From assembly GCF_000833575.1 (NCBI RefSeq), contig NZ_CP010827.1, positions 744,001-808,000 of the forward strand: DNA of 64,000 nt. The letters are read 5' to 3'. This DNA is from Corynebacterium singulare (GTDB lineage: Bacteria > Actinomycetota > Actinomycetes > Mycobacteriales > Mycobacteriaceae). The notes below the pieces were generated by a model that did no database searches, was not told the origin of the DNA, and saw nothing but the letters and a program-made list of their open reading frames with translations. The position numbers and the translations under genes were made by a program. Below are positions 24,521 to 33,350 of this stretch, one piece after another; position 1 is the first letter of the stretch, and every line of letters begins with the position of its first letter.

Positions 24521-25570
24521 TTAGGGAGCGTCAGCGGTGCTGCCAGACAGCTCGGCTGGAGAGGAGGGCATCTCTGGAATTTCCGCAGAGTCTTCCTCGA
24601 CAGGAGTCGTACCCTCCGGGGAGTCCTCGGACGTTGTGTCACGTGGGCTGGGGGATGGGCCAAGAGAGGCAGTCTGGACGGATGGCTCCTCGGCGGCGGG
24701 CCTGTCGTCGGTAGGAGCTGCCGGAGTCGGGGCCTCGTTGGTGTGAGAAGCTTCCTGCTCGAGGGCGTTGGCGAGCTGAGCCAGCTCCTCGGATTCCCTT
24801 CGAGCTGCCTCTTCTTGTGCCTTCTTCTCCGCGTCAGTTGGTTCGTTAAACCCTGCACCGTCGCGTGGCTCTTCCCTGGGCTTTGGTGCTTCTGGAGTCC
24901 ATCCTGCAGGTTGTGGGGTTGGGTTGTCGCGGTGTGGGGCATCCGCATCGCTCGGCGCCTGAGTGTGCTCTGGCACGTGGGACGGCTGCGGAGCAGGGGA
25001 GGCCTGCGGCCCGCTATCACGTGAGTCGGAGTCATCCTGGTGATTCTCGTGCGCGTCCTGCGGGGAGGCGGTGTGCGGCGCTGGCTGGGCTGTGGGCTCC
25101 GAACCCGGGGTGACCTTCTGGGTGGACTCTGGGGAAGGAGCGGCAGACGAGGGTGCTGTGGATTGATCTGCGGGCAGCGGGGTTAGCGGGTAGTTGCTTT
25201 CAGTTCTCTGATCCTGCGGTTGCTGATTGTTCAGTGCGGACACGTTGTCAGGGCGGTAAACCGCCGTCGGGCGGGCCGGCTCCGTGCGGTTGAAAACTGC
25301 ATTGGGTGCCAAGTACGGGTCATCCGCGGGAGCGGCAATCTGCGCCTGCGAAGACTTTGGTTGTGGGGCAGAGGCAGTGGTCGTGTAGGAATGCTCCGCG
25401 GACGAGGATGTCGTCGTAGTGACGGAGGCGCTGGTCCCAGCGGTCGCCGCCGAGGGCTCCGTTAAAACAGACTCCGGAGCGCTCATCTGCCAGACCGCAA
25501 TGCCAATGGCCACCGCGCACAGGAGACCCGCCGCCACAAAAGCGAGGACGCGGCGTGGGGTGCTGGTCAT
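24521..25570 (-). CDS. Pro/Thr/Ser-rich extracytoplasmic protein, function unknown
   Basis: A 349-residue protein with a short basic N-terminus and one hydrophobic helix (about residues 8-28), then over 300 residues of low-complexity sequence rich in Pro, Ala, Ser, Thr, Asp and Glu. A charged, possibly coiled segment (EKKAQEEAARRESEELAQLA) lies near residues 243-262. It has no catalytic motif, sortase signal or lipobox. The likely form is a membrane-tethered wall-spanning stalk. It has a GGAGACC ribosome site and a possible MtrA box upstream, and it lies 1.3 kb from mtrA. I do not recognise the family. Confidence 0.75.
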   Translation of the reverse strand: MTSTPRRVLAFVAAGLLCAVAIGIAVWQMSAPESVLTEPSAATAGTSASVTTTTSSSAEHSYTTTASAPQPKSSQAQIAAPADDPYLAPNAVFNRTEPARPTAVYRPDNVSALNNQQPQDQRTESNYPLTPLPADQSTAPSSAAPSPESTQKVTPGSEPTAQPAPHTASPQDAHENHQDDSDSRDSGPQASPAPQPSHVPEHTQAPSDADAPHRDNPTPQPAGWTPEAPKPREEPRDGAGFNEPTDAEKKAQEEAARRESEELAQLANALEQEASHTNEAPTPAAPTDDRPAAEEPSVQTASLGPSPSPRDTTSEDSPEGTTPVEEDSAEIPEMPSSPAELSGSTADAP

Positions 25571-25897
25571 GCTGGGGTCTCCTTTCCGCGCAGAAGGTCA
25601 CAAGTCGGTAACAACGATAGCATGAAAACCAGCGCAGCTGGTGGTTCCCCTTTCGGCGCCCACATGTGCACAGGATTTTGCCAGGAAAAGGTCGTTTGGC
25701 ATCGTCCACACGGCCCAGTGTCGTGGCCCTAGACACGGTACGGTGAAGACTAGCGTGACACGGTCTAAAGAATGGTAAAACGTGGGTAAGAGACCTCCCT
25801 CGAGGCGAGGAGTGCTGTCGCCCACCACCCCCACAGTTACAGATTTCAGCATCAAGCACCAAGTATGAACAAGCACTAGGTATTAAGGAGAAAACCA
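25571..25897. promoter_or_regulatory. 327-bp divergent gap, surface protein / DUF4259
   Basis: This gap holds no convincing gene. It contains the upstream regions of two divergent genes. GTCAC-N6-GTAAC lies at 25597-25612, near the surface-protein start. AAGGAGAAAACCA at the right end is the ribosome site for the gene at 25898. A short hairpin CCCTCGAGGCGAGG lies near 25797-25810. Confidence 0.4.
25597..25612. promoter_or_regulatory. Possible MtrA box GTCAC-N6-GTAAC
   Basis: Two pentamers, GTCAC (25597-25601) and GTAAC (25608-25612), with an 11-bp period resemble the direct-repeat MtrA motif described in actinobacteria. It is 27 bp upstream of ATG 25570. Binding is inferred, not shown. Confidence 0.35.
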
Positions 25898-26251
25898 ATG
25901 AGCTCATGGGACGAAGACATCTTCACTGACGAGGCTAACGTCGACTTCCTCGACGAACTGTCGGACCTCGAAGACGACGATATCGTGGCTGCGGTGGATG
26001 ATGCCTGTGCGCTTGCGGTCTCCGGGGAGGACCAGACCGACGAGGAACAACGCAACGCTCTGGCGGCTGCCACCATCGCTGCAATTTGGGCTGGCGCCCC
26101 GTTTAGTGCTGGTGACGTGGTGGAGGACTATCCCTTCATTCGCGAGCTTGCGGGATCCGGTAGCGAGAACCTCAATGAGCATGCTGTGGAGTTGCTTGAA
26201 AGCGTAGAAGAGGACTACGACCTCGAGGCTTTCATCGAGGCGCTGTCGTAG
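25898..26251 (+). CDS. DUF4259-like small acidic protein
   Basis: A 117-residue, strongly acidic protein (WDEDIFTDEANVDFLDELSDLEDDDIVAAV) with a helical core NALAAATIAAIWAGAPFSAGD and C-terminal LNEHAVELLESVEEDYDLE. This matches the DUF4259 pattern of small alpha-helical proteins. AAGGAGAAAACCA gives a strong ribosome site before ATG 25898. It lies 21 bp before tmk and is probably in the same transcript. Members of this family sometimes act as immunity-like or stress proteins, but nothing here supports a specific role. Confidence 0.72.
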   Translation: MSSWDEDIFTDEANVDFLDELSDLEDDDIVAAVDDACALAVSGEDQTDEEQRNALAAATIAAIWAGAPFSAGDVVEDYPFIRELAGSGSENLNEHAVELLESVEEDYDLEAFIEALS

Positions 26252-26272
26252 TTTTAGAGGTTTTCTACCAGT

Positions 26273-26893
26273 ATGCTGATCAGTATTGAAGGTATCGACG
26301 GCGCCGGCAAGAACACCGTTACCCAGCGTCTGTGCGAAGAGCTTGACTGCGCGGTTGAGGTCCTGAGCTTCCCGCGCTATGAGGATTCCATCCATGCACA
26401 GCTCGCGCAGCAGGCGCTGTACGGCAATATGGGAGACCTCACCGATTCTGCCTATGGCATGGCCACGCTTTTTGCCTTGGATCGATTGGGGGCGAAGGAG
26501 CAGCTGATTGCCGCAGCTGAGGACACATCGTCCCTTCTCATCCTTGATCGTTATGTGGCCTCCAATGCGGCATATTCGGCTGCCCGAGTGGGTGAGGAGG
26601 CCGTCGTTCAGTGGATTTATGACCTAGAGTTTGAACGTTTCGGCCTGCCTGTCCCTCAGCTGCAGATTTTCCTCGATACGGACGTGGCAGTGGCCGGTCA
26701 GCGCGCGGTCACCCGGGCGGCGGAGGACGGAACCCGGTCCCGTGACCGCTATGAGCGCGATGCTGGGCTTCAAGCCCGTACGGCCGCTGCCTACCGGCGA
26801 TTGGCAGATCAGAAGTGGGCAGGGCGGTGGATCGCCACCGCGGATGCCGATATGATTATTCAATCTGTCAAGGACCTTGTAGGAGAACAGTAA
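26273..26893 (+). CDS. tmk: Thymidylate kinase
   Basis: A 206-residue P-loop kinase phosphorylating dTMP to dTDP. The P-loop is GIDGAGKNT (residues 7-15), where Asn replaces the usual Ser/Thr, a substitution I believe is common in corynebacteria. The DRY motif (LILDRYVASNAAYSAA) and a LID region with TRAAEDGTRSRDRYE follow. It is one nucleotide before mtrA, as in C. glutamicum and mycobacteria. In those genomes sahH lies just upstream, but it is missing here. Confidence 0.93.
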   Translation: MLISIEGIDGAGKNTVTQRLCEELDCAVEVLSFPRYEDSIHAQLAQQALYGNMGDLTDSAYGMATLFALDRLGAKEQLIAAAEDTSSLLILDRYVASNAAYSAARVGEEAVVQWIYDLEFERFGLPVPQLQIFLDTDVAVAGQRAVTRAAEDGTRSRDRYERDAGLQARTAAAYRRLADQKWAGRWIATADADMIIQSVKDLVGEQ

Positions 26894-26894
26894 C

Positions 26895-27581
26895 GTGGCA
26901 CCGAAAATCTTGGTCGTGGATGATGACCCGGCAATTGCCGAAATGCTCACCATCGTGCTCGAAGCCGAAGGCTTGGAGCCTATCGCTGTCAATGACGGCA
27001 ATGAGGCCATTCCTGCCTTCCACGCACACGACCCTGATCTGATCTTGCTGGACCTCATGCTGCCGGGCATGAACGGTGTGGATATCTGCCGCGCCATCCG
27101 CACGGAATCTTCGGTACCCATCGTGATGCTCACTGCAAAAACGGACACCGTTGATGTTGTGTTGGGCCTCGAGTCTGGCGCCGATGATTACATCACTAAG
27201 CCTTTCAAGCCCAAGGAGCTGATCGCTCGCATCCGCGCACGTTTGCGCCGCACGGATTCTTCTTCTGGTGAAATGATTGAGGTGGGGGACCTGCTTATCG
27301 ATGTCCCCGAACACACCGTCACTCGCAAGGGCGGTGAGGAGATTTCCCTGACGCCCCTGGAATTCGACCTCCTGCTCGAAATGGCCCGCAAGCCCGGTCA
27401 GGTGCATACCCGTGAAGCGTTGTTGGAGTCCGTGTGGGGTTACCGCCACGCTTCGGATACGCGTCTGGTGAATGTGCACGTGCAGCGACTGCGCGCCAAG
27501 ATCGAGCACGATCCGGAAGATCCACGCATCGTTCTCACTGTGCGCGGCGTGGGATACAAGACCGGAAAAATCGGCGAGTAA
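26895..27581 (+). CDS. mtrA: Response regulator MtrA
   Basis: A 228-residue OmpR-type response regulator starting at GTG 26895, with GGAGAAC as its ribosome site. The receiver domain has acidic residues D10 and D11, phospho-acceptor D53 in LLDLMLPGMNG, and the conserved Lys in YITKPFKPKEL. The winged-helix DNA-binding domain runs from about 130 to 225 (VHTREALLESVWGYRHASDTR, RTVRGVGYK-type end). MtrA controls cell-wall hydrolases, osmoprotection and division genes with MtrB and LpqB. All three genes are adjacent here. Confidence 0.96.
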   Translation: MAPKILVVDDDPAIAEMLTIVLEAEGLEPIAVNDGNEAIPAFHAHDPDLILLDLMLPGMNGVDICRAIRTESSVPIVMLTAKTDTVDVVLGLESGADDYITKPFKPKELIARIRARLRRTDSSSGEMIEVGDLLIDVPEHTVTRKGGEEISLTPLEFDLLLEMARKPGQVHTREALLESVWGYRHASDTRLVNVHVQRLRAKIEHDPEDPRIVLTVRGVGYKTGKIGE

Positions 27582-27605
27582 AGGACAGCCGTTATTTTTG
27601 TTGGG

Positions 27606-29438
27606 TTGAGACGCGTCAAGGACGGCGTCGTCGAGCGCTGGCGCACATCCCTGCAGACCCGCGTTATCGGCATGATTCTCGTGGCCTCCGCAGTGGTCAT
27701 GCTGTTCTTGGCGTATGCGCTGGTCTCCGTGCTGACACAGCAGCTGGTGAGCCAGAAGGAAGACACTGCGCTGCAGGAGCTTGAGCGTGCCCGCGTGGCC
27801 GTTGAACAGCAGATTGATGCGACTGGTACGGCGAACTCAACCCAGGTTCGCATCAACTCGGCGCGTGCGGCACTGGGGCAAATGTCAGCGCAGCAAAATG
27901 ATGCGCAGGCGGTCTATGAGCCGGTTGTCGTCGTCGACAACTCCGACGGCACTGCCACAACCTCCCCAGAGGGCTACCGCATTCCAGAGGGGATGCGCGA
28001 GCTCGTCGGCCGTGGGCAGATTGTGCAGCAATACGCCACCGTGGACCAGCAGTCAGGCGCCACCTATAACGCGCTCATGGTGGGCACACCTATCGAGTGC
28101 GATATCCCCAACACGCAGGTGTACCTTGTGCTCTCGATGGAGTCCGAGGAGTCCACAATGGCGTTGATGCGCGGTTTGCTCTCCGCAGCCGGGGTGGTCG
28201 TTGTGGTGCTGCTTGTAGGTATTGCGTGGCTGGCTACCCAGCAGGTCATTACCCCAATTCGGTCAGCATCCCGCATTGCACAGCGTCTGGCCGCTGGGCA
28301 TCTGCGTGAGCGCATGGTGGTGAATTCTGATGATGAAATGGGCCGCCTTGCTTCCTCCTTTAACGACATGGCGGACAAGCTGTCTAAACAGATTGCGCAG
28401 TTGGAGGAATACGGCGACTTGCAACGCCAGTTCACGTCCGATGTATCGCACGAGCTGCGTACTCCGCTGACGACGGTGCGCATGGCTGCGGACGTCATCG
28501 CTGCCGACGCTGATGATTTCAATCCTTATACCAAGCGCTCGACCGAGCTTCTCATCAAGGAGTTGGACCGGTTTGAGGAACTCCTGGCGGATCTGTTGGA
28601 GATCTCTCGCCATGATGCCGGCGTTGCAGATTTGTCGACGGCATCCATTGACATTCGCTCCTGCATCGATTCCGCTATGAGCCAGGTTGAGCACCTTGCG
28701 GAAGAACTGGGAGTCGAGGTTCGCGTCAACGCCCCAGGAGAGGCTGTGACCGTGGAATGCGATTCACGTCGCGTTGAGCGTATTTTGCGCAACCTTTTGG
28801 CCAACGCCATCGACCACTCTGAGGGTAATCCTGTCACGGTGGACGTCGCTGCGACTGATGACGCCGTCGGAATCGCCGTGACAGACTCCGGAGTGGGCCT
28901 GAAAGAGGGGCAAGAGGAGCTCGTGTTCAATCGTTTTTGGCGTGCGGATTCTTCACGCAAGCGCCACTCCGGTGGTACTGGCCTGGGCTTGGCTATTGCG
29001 CGTGAGGATGCCGTATTGCATGGCGGCACTCTGGATGCGACAGGATACTTGGGCGTGGGTTCGCGTTTCCGACTCATCCTCCCGCGCACTCCAGGTCACA
29101 AGATAGAGTCCGAGCCTATTGCTTTGGTGGTACCGGGAGCACCGAGCCCGGACCAGATTCACGCAGATGAGCAAGCTGCTTTGCCCTCCGGTTTCAGTGC
29201 TGAAAGCGTGGGCGTAGCGAGCGTAGGAGACGGCATGGGAATGGTGGGAAACACTGTTACCGTCGACGCCGCATTCCGAGACGGCGGCGCCACTGCGTCA
29301 CAGAGCACGACCACCGGGGATGACGCCGGCATCGTGTGGCCCTCGGAACGTGAGTCCCGAGCCGCTGCCGCTATGGACTCGGAGACTCCCTTCAACCAGG
29401 AGCGCGTTGCCGACTTCGACGAGGAGGCCCAGCGATGA
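27606..29438 (+). CDS. mtrB: Sensor histidine kinase MtrB
   Basis: A 610-residue kinase. It has a transmembrane helix near residues 20-42, an extracytoplasmic sensor of about 140 residues, a second helix near 187-210 and a HAMP domain. The phospho-acceptor H-box SDVSHELRTPLTTVR follows, then the N box NLLANAIDHSEG and the G boxes DSGVGL and GGTGLGLAIA. After the kinase core there is an unusual tail of about 110 residues, low in complexity. The start is uncertain: TTG 27606 is 20 nt from the nearest ribosome site AAGGA (27581-27585), whereas an in-frame ATT at 27594 has ideal spacing. The gene overlaps lpqB by 4 nt. Confidence 0.94.
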   Translation: MRRVKDGVVERWRTSLQTRVIGMILVASAVVMLFLAYALVSVLTQQLVSQKEDTALQELERARVAVEQQIDATGTANSTQVRINSARAALGQMSAQQNDAQAVYEPVVVVDNSDGTATTSPEGYRIPEGMRELVGRGQIVQQYATVDQQSGATYNALMVGTPIECDIPNTQVYLVLSMESEESTMALMRGLLSAAGVVVVVLLVGIAWLATQQVITPIRSASRIAQRLAAGHLRERMVVNSDDEMGRLASSFNDMADKLSKQIAQLEEYGDLQRQFTSDVSHELRTPLTTVRMAADVIAADADDFNPYTKRSTELLIKELDRFEELLADLLEISRHDAGVADLSTASIDIRSCIDSAMSQVEHLAEELGVEVRVNAPGEAVTVECDSRRVERILRNLLANAIDHSEGNPVTVDVAATDDAVGIAVTDSGVGLKEGQEELVFNRFWRADSSRKRHSGGTGLGLAIAREDAVLHGGTLDATGYLGVGSRFRLILPRTPGHKIESEPIALVVPGAPSPDQIHADEQAALPSGFSAESVGVASVGDGMGMVGNTVTVDAAFRDGGATASQSTTTGDDAGIVWPSERESRAAAAMDSETPFNQERVADFDEEAQR

Positions 29439-31144
29439 CCCCCGCTCGCCGTGTTCTCGCTGTTCTCAGCTGTATCTCACTGAGCACTCTCGTGGGCTGC
29501 TCTACGCTGCCGCACGACACCGACCCCCAGGTGATAGGCACCTTTGAACCACACGAACGGGTCGAGGATGCCGTCGTAGAACCGCGTACCGATAGCGACC
29601 CGGATCTTTTGATCCGTGATTTCTATTCCGCGGCGGCGATCCCCACTAGCAACTACGCCGCCGCACGCACCTTCCTGGCCTCCGACATTGCTGACACATG
29701 GGATCCTACGAGTACGGTCCTTGTCGTGGATTCCATCGATCTGGTGACCTCCAAGATGGACGATGGTGTGTTGGAGTATTCGGTGCGCGGCAACATCATC
29801 GGCCGCCTCGCCGATGGCGGTGCCTATGTTCCCGATAACTCGCGCATTGAGGCCACCGTCCGCCTGAGCCAATTTGATGGTCAGTGGCGGATTACGGATC
29901 TGCCCACTGGTGCGGTTATCGAGCGCACCGAGTTGCGCAACCGTTATCGCCCTCAGTCGTTGTATTTCTATGACGTCACCCAGCGCGTGCTCGTCGCTGA
30001 TAGGCGGTGGCTCTACACAGGTAAGGATTCCATCGCCGCTGAGCTCGTGACGCTGCTGCTCCAGGGGGCATCCTCCGATATCTCGCCGGCCATTTCCACG
30101 CTGGTTCCTAAGGACGCCACCTTCCTGGGGATCAACGACGGGGTGTATGAGTTCAGCGGCATGTCAGGAATGTCGCAGGAGGAACGCCTCAAGTTCGCAG
30201 CCCAGTTGGTGTGGACGCTCAACAATGCGGAAGTGGCTAGCACTGTGCGGGCCACCATCGACGGCAGCCCCATGGTTGATGGCATGGAGGAGATGACCAT
30301 CGATGACTTCGCGGAGTTTAACCCGGAAGTCGCGGCGCAATCCGTGGCCAAGCTCTATGCGGTCAATGATGGCTCACTTCTTGACATCACCGCGGACGGG
30401 CCCACCGAGCTCGCTGGCCCAACTGGCGAGATCAGCGATATTCAATCCGCCGACATCTCAGATGAGGGATTAGTGGCGGCCATACGCAAGCGTTCCGAGA
30501 ACGAGTCACAGCTATTTATGGGCGAGCTCGACCACAACCTTGGTGATTCTGTCACGGGCAAAACGCTTGCCCGCCCCACGTTCGAAATGGGCGGTCAAGT
30601 GGCATGGACCGTCATCGACGGCGAACATGTCGTTCGCGTGACGCGGTCTCCGGCTACTGGTGAACTGAGCACGTCTGAGGTGGATACCTCGGCTCTCGAT
30701 AGCATTGATGGCGAGATCTCCGTCATCCGCCTATCCACTACGGGGGCGCGTATCGCCATGATTATCGACGGCAGCATCTACACTGGCGTCGTTGCTCGTG
30801 CGACCTCGGGAGAGCGGCGCATTGTCAATGTCCACCAGGTCGGCCCTGAGCTCACTGGCTCGGCGCTCTCGTTGGAATGGCAAGCTGATGGCTCACTGCT
30901 GGTAGGCACGTCAGCCTCGAGCTCGCCGGTATGGCGTGTGGAGCAGGATGGATCTGCTGCCACCACGTTGCCGACGGGTAACATCACTGCTCCCGTGGTC
31001 GCGGTGGCAGCGTCGCCGTCGACGCTGTATGTCACCGACACCCACGCGACTTTGCAGATGCCCGCAGGTGGCTCGGAGAGCTCCTACTGGCGTGAGGTCG
31101 ATGGTTTGCGCGGCGTGCGGTCCTCACCGATTGTCCCGCGTTAA
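29435..31144 (+). CDS. lpqB: Lipoprotein LpqB
   Basis: A 569-residue lipoprotein with signal peptide and lipobox LVGC (acylated Cys22). A GerMN domain lies at about residues 180-310 and a beta-propeller-like LpqB domain follows to the C-terminus. LpqB interacts with the MtrB sensor domain and tunes MtrAB signalling at the cell envelope. ATG 29435 overlaps the mtrB stop (ATGA), so the two are translationally coupled. No terminator is obvious before comF. Confidence 0.94.
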   Translation: MTPARRVLAVLSCISLSTLVGCSTLPHDTDPQVIGTFEPHERVEDAVVEPRTDSDPDLLIRDFYSAAAIPTSNYAAARTFLASDIADTWDPTSTVLVVDSIDLVTSKMDDGVLEYSVRGNIIGRLADGGAYVPDNSRIEATVRLSQFDGQWRITDLPTGAVIERTELRNRYRPQSLYFYDVTQRVLVADRRWLYTGKDSIAAELVTLLLQGASSDISPAISTLVPKDATFLGINDGVYEFSGMSGMSQEERLKFAAQLVWTLNNAEVASTVRATIDGSPMVDGMEEMTIDDFAEFNPEVAAQSVAKLYAVNDGSLLDITADGPTELAGPTGEISDIQSADISDEGLVAAIRKRSENESQLFMGELDHNLGDSVTGKTLARPTFEMGGQVAWTVIDGEHVVRVTRSPATGELSTSEVDTSALDSIDGEISVIRLSTTGARIAMIIDGSIYTGVVARATSGERRIVNVHQVGPELTGSALSLEWQADGSLLVGTSASSSPVWRVEQDGSAATTLPTGNITAPVVAVAASPSTLYVTDTHATLQMPAGGSESSYWREVDGLRGVRSSPIVPR

Positions 31145-31190
31145 GCTTCGCTTCGGCAGTCTCACCACAGCAACGTCGCGTCGTCACGGC

Positions 31191-31203
31191 TACTGTAGGC
31201 GCT
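31191..31203 (+). promoter_or_regulatory. Leaderless promoter of comF
   Basis: TACTGT at 31191-31196 ends 7 nt before ATG 31204, and no Shine-Dalgarno sequence precedes this start. Confidence 0.5.
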
Positions 31204-31884
31204 ATGCCGAAGAACTGGGGGATGGGGGAGCTGGCCGCCTCGCTCGTGGAACTCGTCCTACCGCGTCCCTGTGCCGGCTGCGGCGCAGCGACTGAAGCGG
31301 GAGGGGTGCTCTGTGGTGCTTGCCAGGAGCATCTGCGCCACGTTCCGCGCCGGGTGGAACGGCCGATTCCACTGGGCTTTCCCGCGTGGGCGTTGGGGCC
31401 CTATTCGGATACGCGCCGTGGCGTCATCATTGCGATGAAAGAACGCGGTAATCAGGCGGTGCGCAGGCACGTCGGTGCGGTGCTGGCGGCGGGGATCGAG
31501 TATCTGCGTGCGCGTGGCGATATTCCAGAGACGGCCGTGTTGGTGCCCGCGCCGACTCGGGCTTCCTCGGCGCGTCAGCGAGGGGGAGATCCCGTTACCG
31601 CGATGTGTGAGGCGGCTGAGGCACGCCTGCCGGGTTGGCGGACGGTGGTCGCCCTGGCCACGGCAGAATCAAGCGCAGACCAGTCGGAGCTTACGGCAGG
31701 GGAGCGTGCCGACAATATGCGATCGGCAGTGCTGTTGCGTCCCTGTGCGCAGCAGCTGCGAGGGCGTGCGGTGCTGCTTGTCGACGATGTCGTGACCACC
31801 GGTGCCACCCTACGCGCGAGTGCAGCGCGGGTGAGGGCCGTCGGGGGTGACGTGGTCGGCGCGATTGTGCTGGCAGATGCGTAA
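31204..31884 (+). CDS. ComF-family phosphoribosyltransferase-like protein
   Basis: A 226-residue protein. A zinc-finger-like N-terminus has Cys pairs in CAGCG and CGAC, and a type I phosphoribosyltransferase fold follows with the PRPP loop VLLVDDVVTTGATL near residues 194-207. ComF proteins take part in DNA uptake in naturally competent bacteria. In actinobacteria without known competence their role is undefined, and the gene sits conserved between lpqB and hpf. The product should be cytosolic. Expression appears leaderless. Confidence 0.88.
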   Translation: MPKNWGMGELAASLVELVLPRPCAGCGAATEAGGVLCGACQEHLRHVPRRVERPIPLGFPAWALGPYSDTRRGVIIAMKERGNQAVRRHVGAVLAAGIEYLRARGDIPETAVLVPAPTRASSARQRGGDPVTAMCEAAEARLPGWRTVVALATAESSADQSELTAGERADNMRSAVLLRPCAQQLRGRAVLLVDDVVTTGATLRASAARVRAVGGDVVGAIVLADA

Positions 31885-32054
31885 GGGGAGGCGTCGACAA
31901 GCACGTGCCGAGGGGGCCGGTGGATCCGTTGGTTATGACCAGTGGTAGCATGAGGGGTGTCACAGGGAAGCGGGCACGAAGCCTTCATCACAGGCCTTGG
32001 ATAGTCCGCAGAATGTGCGTCATTCAGTCCCCACGAGTAAAGGGAGGCATTTAC

Positions 32055-32705
32055 ATGTCCCAGCAGACCAACGCTCAAATCACCATCACGGGCCGCAACG
32101 TGGAAGTTCCGGAACACTTCCAGGAGCGCGTCGCGGACAAGCTGGCCAAGATTGAGCGCCTTGATCCGACTCTGACGTTCTTCCATGTGGAGCTGCAGCA
32201 CGAGCCTAACCCCCGCCGCGAATCTCAGGCTAACCGTCTACAGATCACCGCTACCGGCAAGGGTCACATCGCCCGCGCTGAGGCCAAGGAAGATTCCTTC
32301 TACGCCGCCCTCGAGACGGCGTTGGGTAAGATGGAGCGCTCCCTGCGCAAGGTGAAGGTACGCCGTGAGAACGTGAAATCCGGCCACCGCGCACCGAAGA
32401 GCACCGGCCAGCTCGCCGCCGAGATGGTGGCGGAAGCTGAAGCCTCCAAGGCTGCCAAGGAAGATCGCTACATCGATCCCTACGCAGAGACCGTTGAGGA
32501 TGTTCGCCCAGGCCAGATCGTGCGCTTCAAGGAGCACCCGGCCACCCCGATGTCCGTCGATGATGCCCTCAGCGAGATGGAGCTGGTGGGACACGACTTC
32601 TACCTCTTCGTTAACGAGGAGAACAACAAGCCATCCGTGGTGTACCGTCGCCACGCCTTTGACTACGGCCTCATCTCCCTGACTGAGGAGAACGAAGAGA
32701 GCTAA
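32055..32705 (+). CDS. hpf: Ribosome hibernation-promoting factor, long form
   Basis: A 216-residue long HPF. The N-terminal domain (residues 8-105; ITGRNVEVPEHFQERVADKL) binds the small ribosomal subunit. The C-terminal domain (about 150-212; GQIVRFKEHPATPMSVDDAL, FVNEENN) mediates 100S dimer formation. The two are joined by a basic then acidic linker. ATG 32055 follows an excellent AAAGGGAGG site. Although the frame is open 150 nt further upstream, those residues are unlike the family. The gene lies between comF and secA, as in mycobacteria (Rv3241c). Confidence 0.93.
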   Translation: MSQQTNAQITITGRNVEVPEHFQERVADKLAKIERLDPTLTFFHVELQHEPNPRRESQANRLQITATGKGHIARAEAKEDSFYAALETALGKMERSLRKVKVRRENVKSGHRAPKSTGQLAAEMVAEAEASKAAKEDRYIDPYAETVEDVRPGQIVRFKEHPATPMSVDDALSEMELVGHDFYLFVNEENNKPSVVYRRHAFDYGLISLTEENEES

Positions 32706-32765
32706 GCTCTCGTGCCTTCCCGTCTAGTTGCGTAAGTCAAGCGCATACTGGTCGCCGAAGAGCCA

Positions 32766-32812
32766 AAGGCCCTCGCTGCACTGTGGACTGTGCGGCGAGG
32801 GCCTTCTTGCTC
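32766..32812. terminator. Terminator after hpf
   Basis: A 16-bp stem, AAGGCCCTCGCTGCAC / GTGCGGCGAGGGCCTT (one G-T pair), with an 8-nt loop, followed by CTTGCTCT. The T-run is weak. It separates hpf from a convergent small secreted-protein gene. Confidence 0.75.
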
Positions 32813-32831
32813 TGTACTGATAGGCGGATTC

Positions 32832-33137
32832 CTAGAGGGAGAATTGGCTCGATAGGCGGACTTCTTGCTCGGCCACGAATTGGAGTGGAATCAGCGCGAT
32901 AGCTAGCGGGGCGACGATGAGCAAATCCGTGCCGAAGTTTTCGGTTGGATGCGTGTTAGGGGCGTGAGAGCTTTTAGCGATTTCTAATGCTCCGGTCATA
33001 ATGGTGCTATAGAGCCACATGGCACTTCCGCCTTGTGGGGCATCGTCTTCGGCAGCAAAGGCGGCAGGGGCGGTGAGCGTGCTGACCGCCAGGGCGGTGG
33101 AGGTGGCTGCGGCTACGGCAAACCTGGAAAGCTTCAT
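32832..33137 (-). CDS. Small secreted protein with C-terminal hydrophobic helix
   Basis: A 101-residue protein with a clear Sec signal peptide ending near PAAFA-AED (cleavage around residue 28). The mature part is about 73 residues, with a hydrophobic stretch LLIVAPLAIALIPLQFVA near 71-88 and a short polar tail. It has no catalytic motif, lipobox or sortase signal. It lies between hpf and secA on the opposite strand. It shares its overall layout with the products at 36116, 38217 and 38645. No family recognised. An AAAGGAC-like ribosome site precedes ATG 33137. Confidence 0.72.
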   Translation of the reverse strand: MKLSRFAVAAATSTALAVSTLTAPAAFAAEDDAPQGGSAMWLYSTIMTGALEIAKSSHAPNTHPTENFGTDLLIVAPLAIALIPLQFVAEQEVRLSSQFSL

Positions 33138-33350
33138 GGTTTAGTCCTTTTCGTGTAGGGCGTGGAGTGGACATTCCTCGGGACGAAGCGAGAGGAGCAA
33201 GATGAACATCGTTCACCTTTGTTAAGGAAATCGTTGTCCTCCACGGAATCGTTAACAGGGGGAACTGAGTGAACGTCGAACTCGCGGTGGAGTGAGGCAG
33301 TGTAGAGAGACTTTGGGCTAGCCCTGCAGCGAGGCTTAAAAGCTAGTGAG

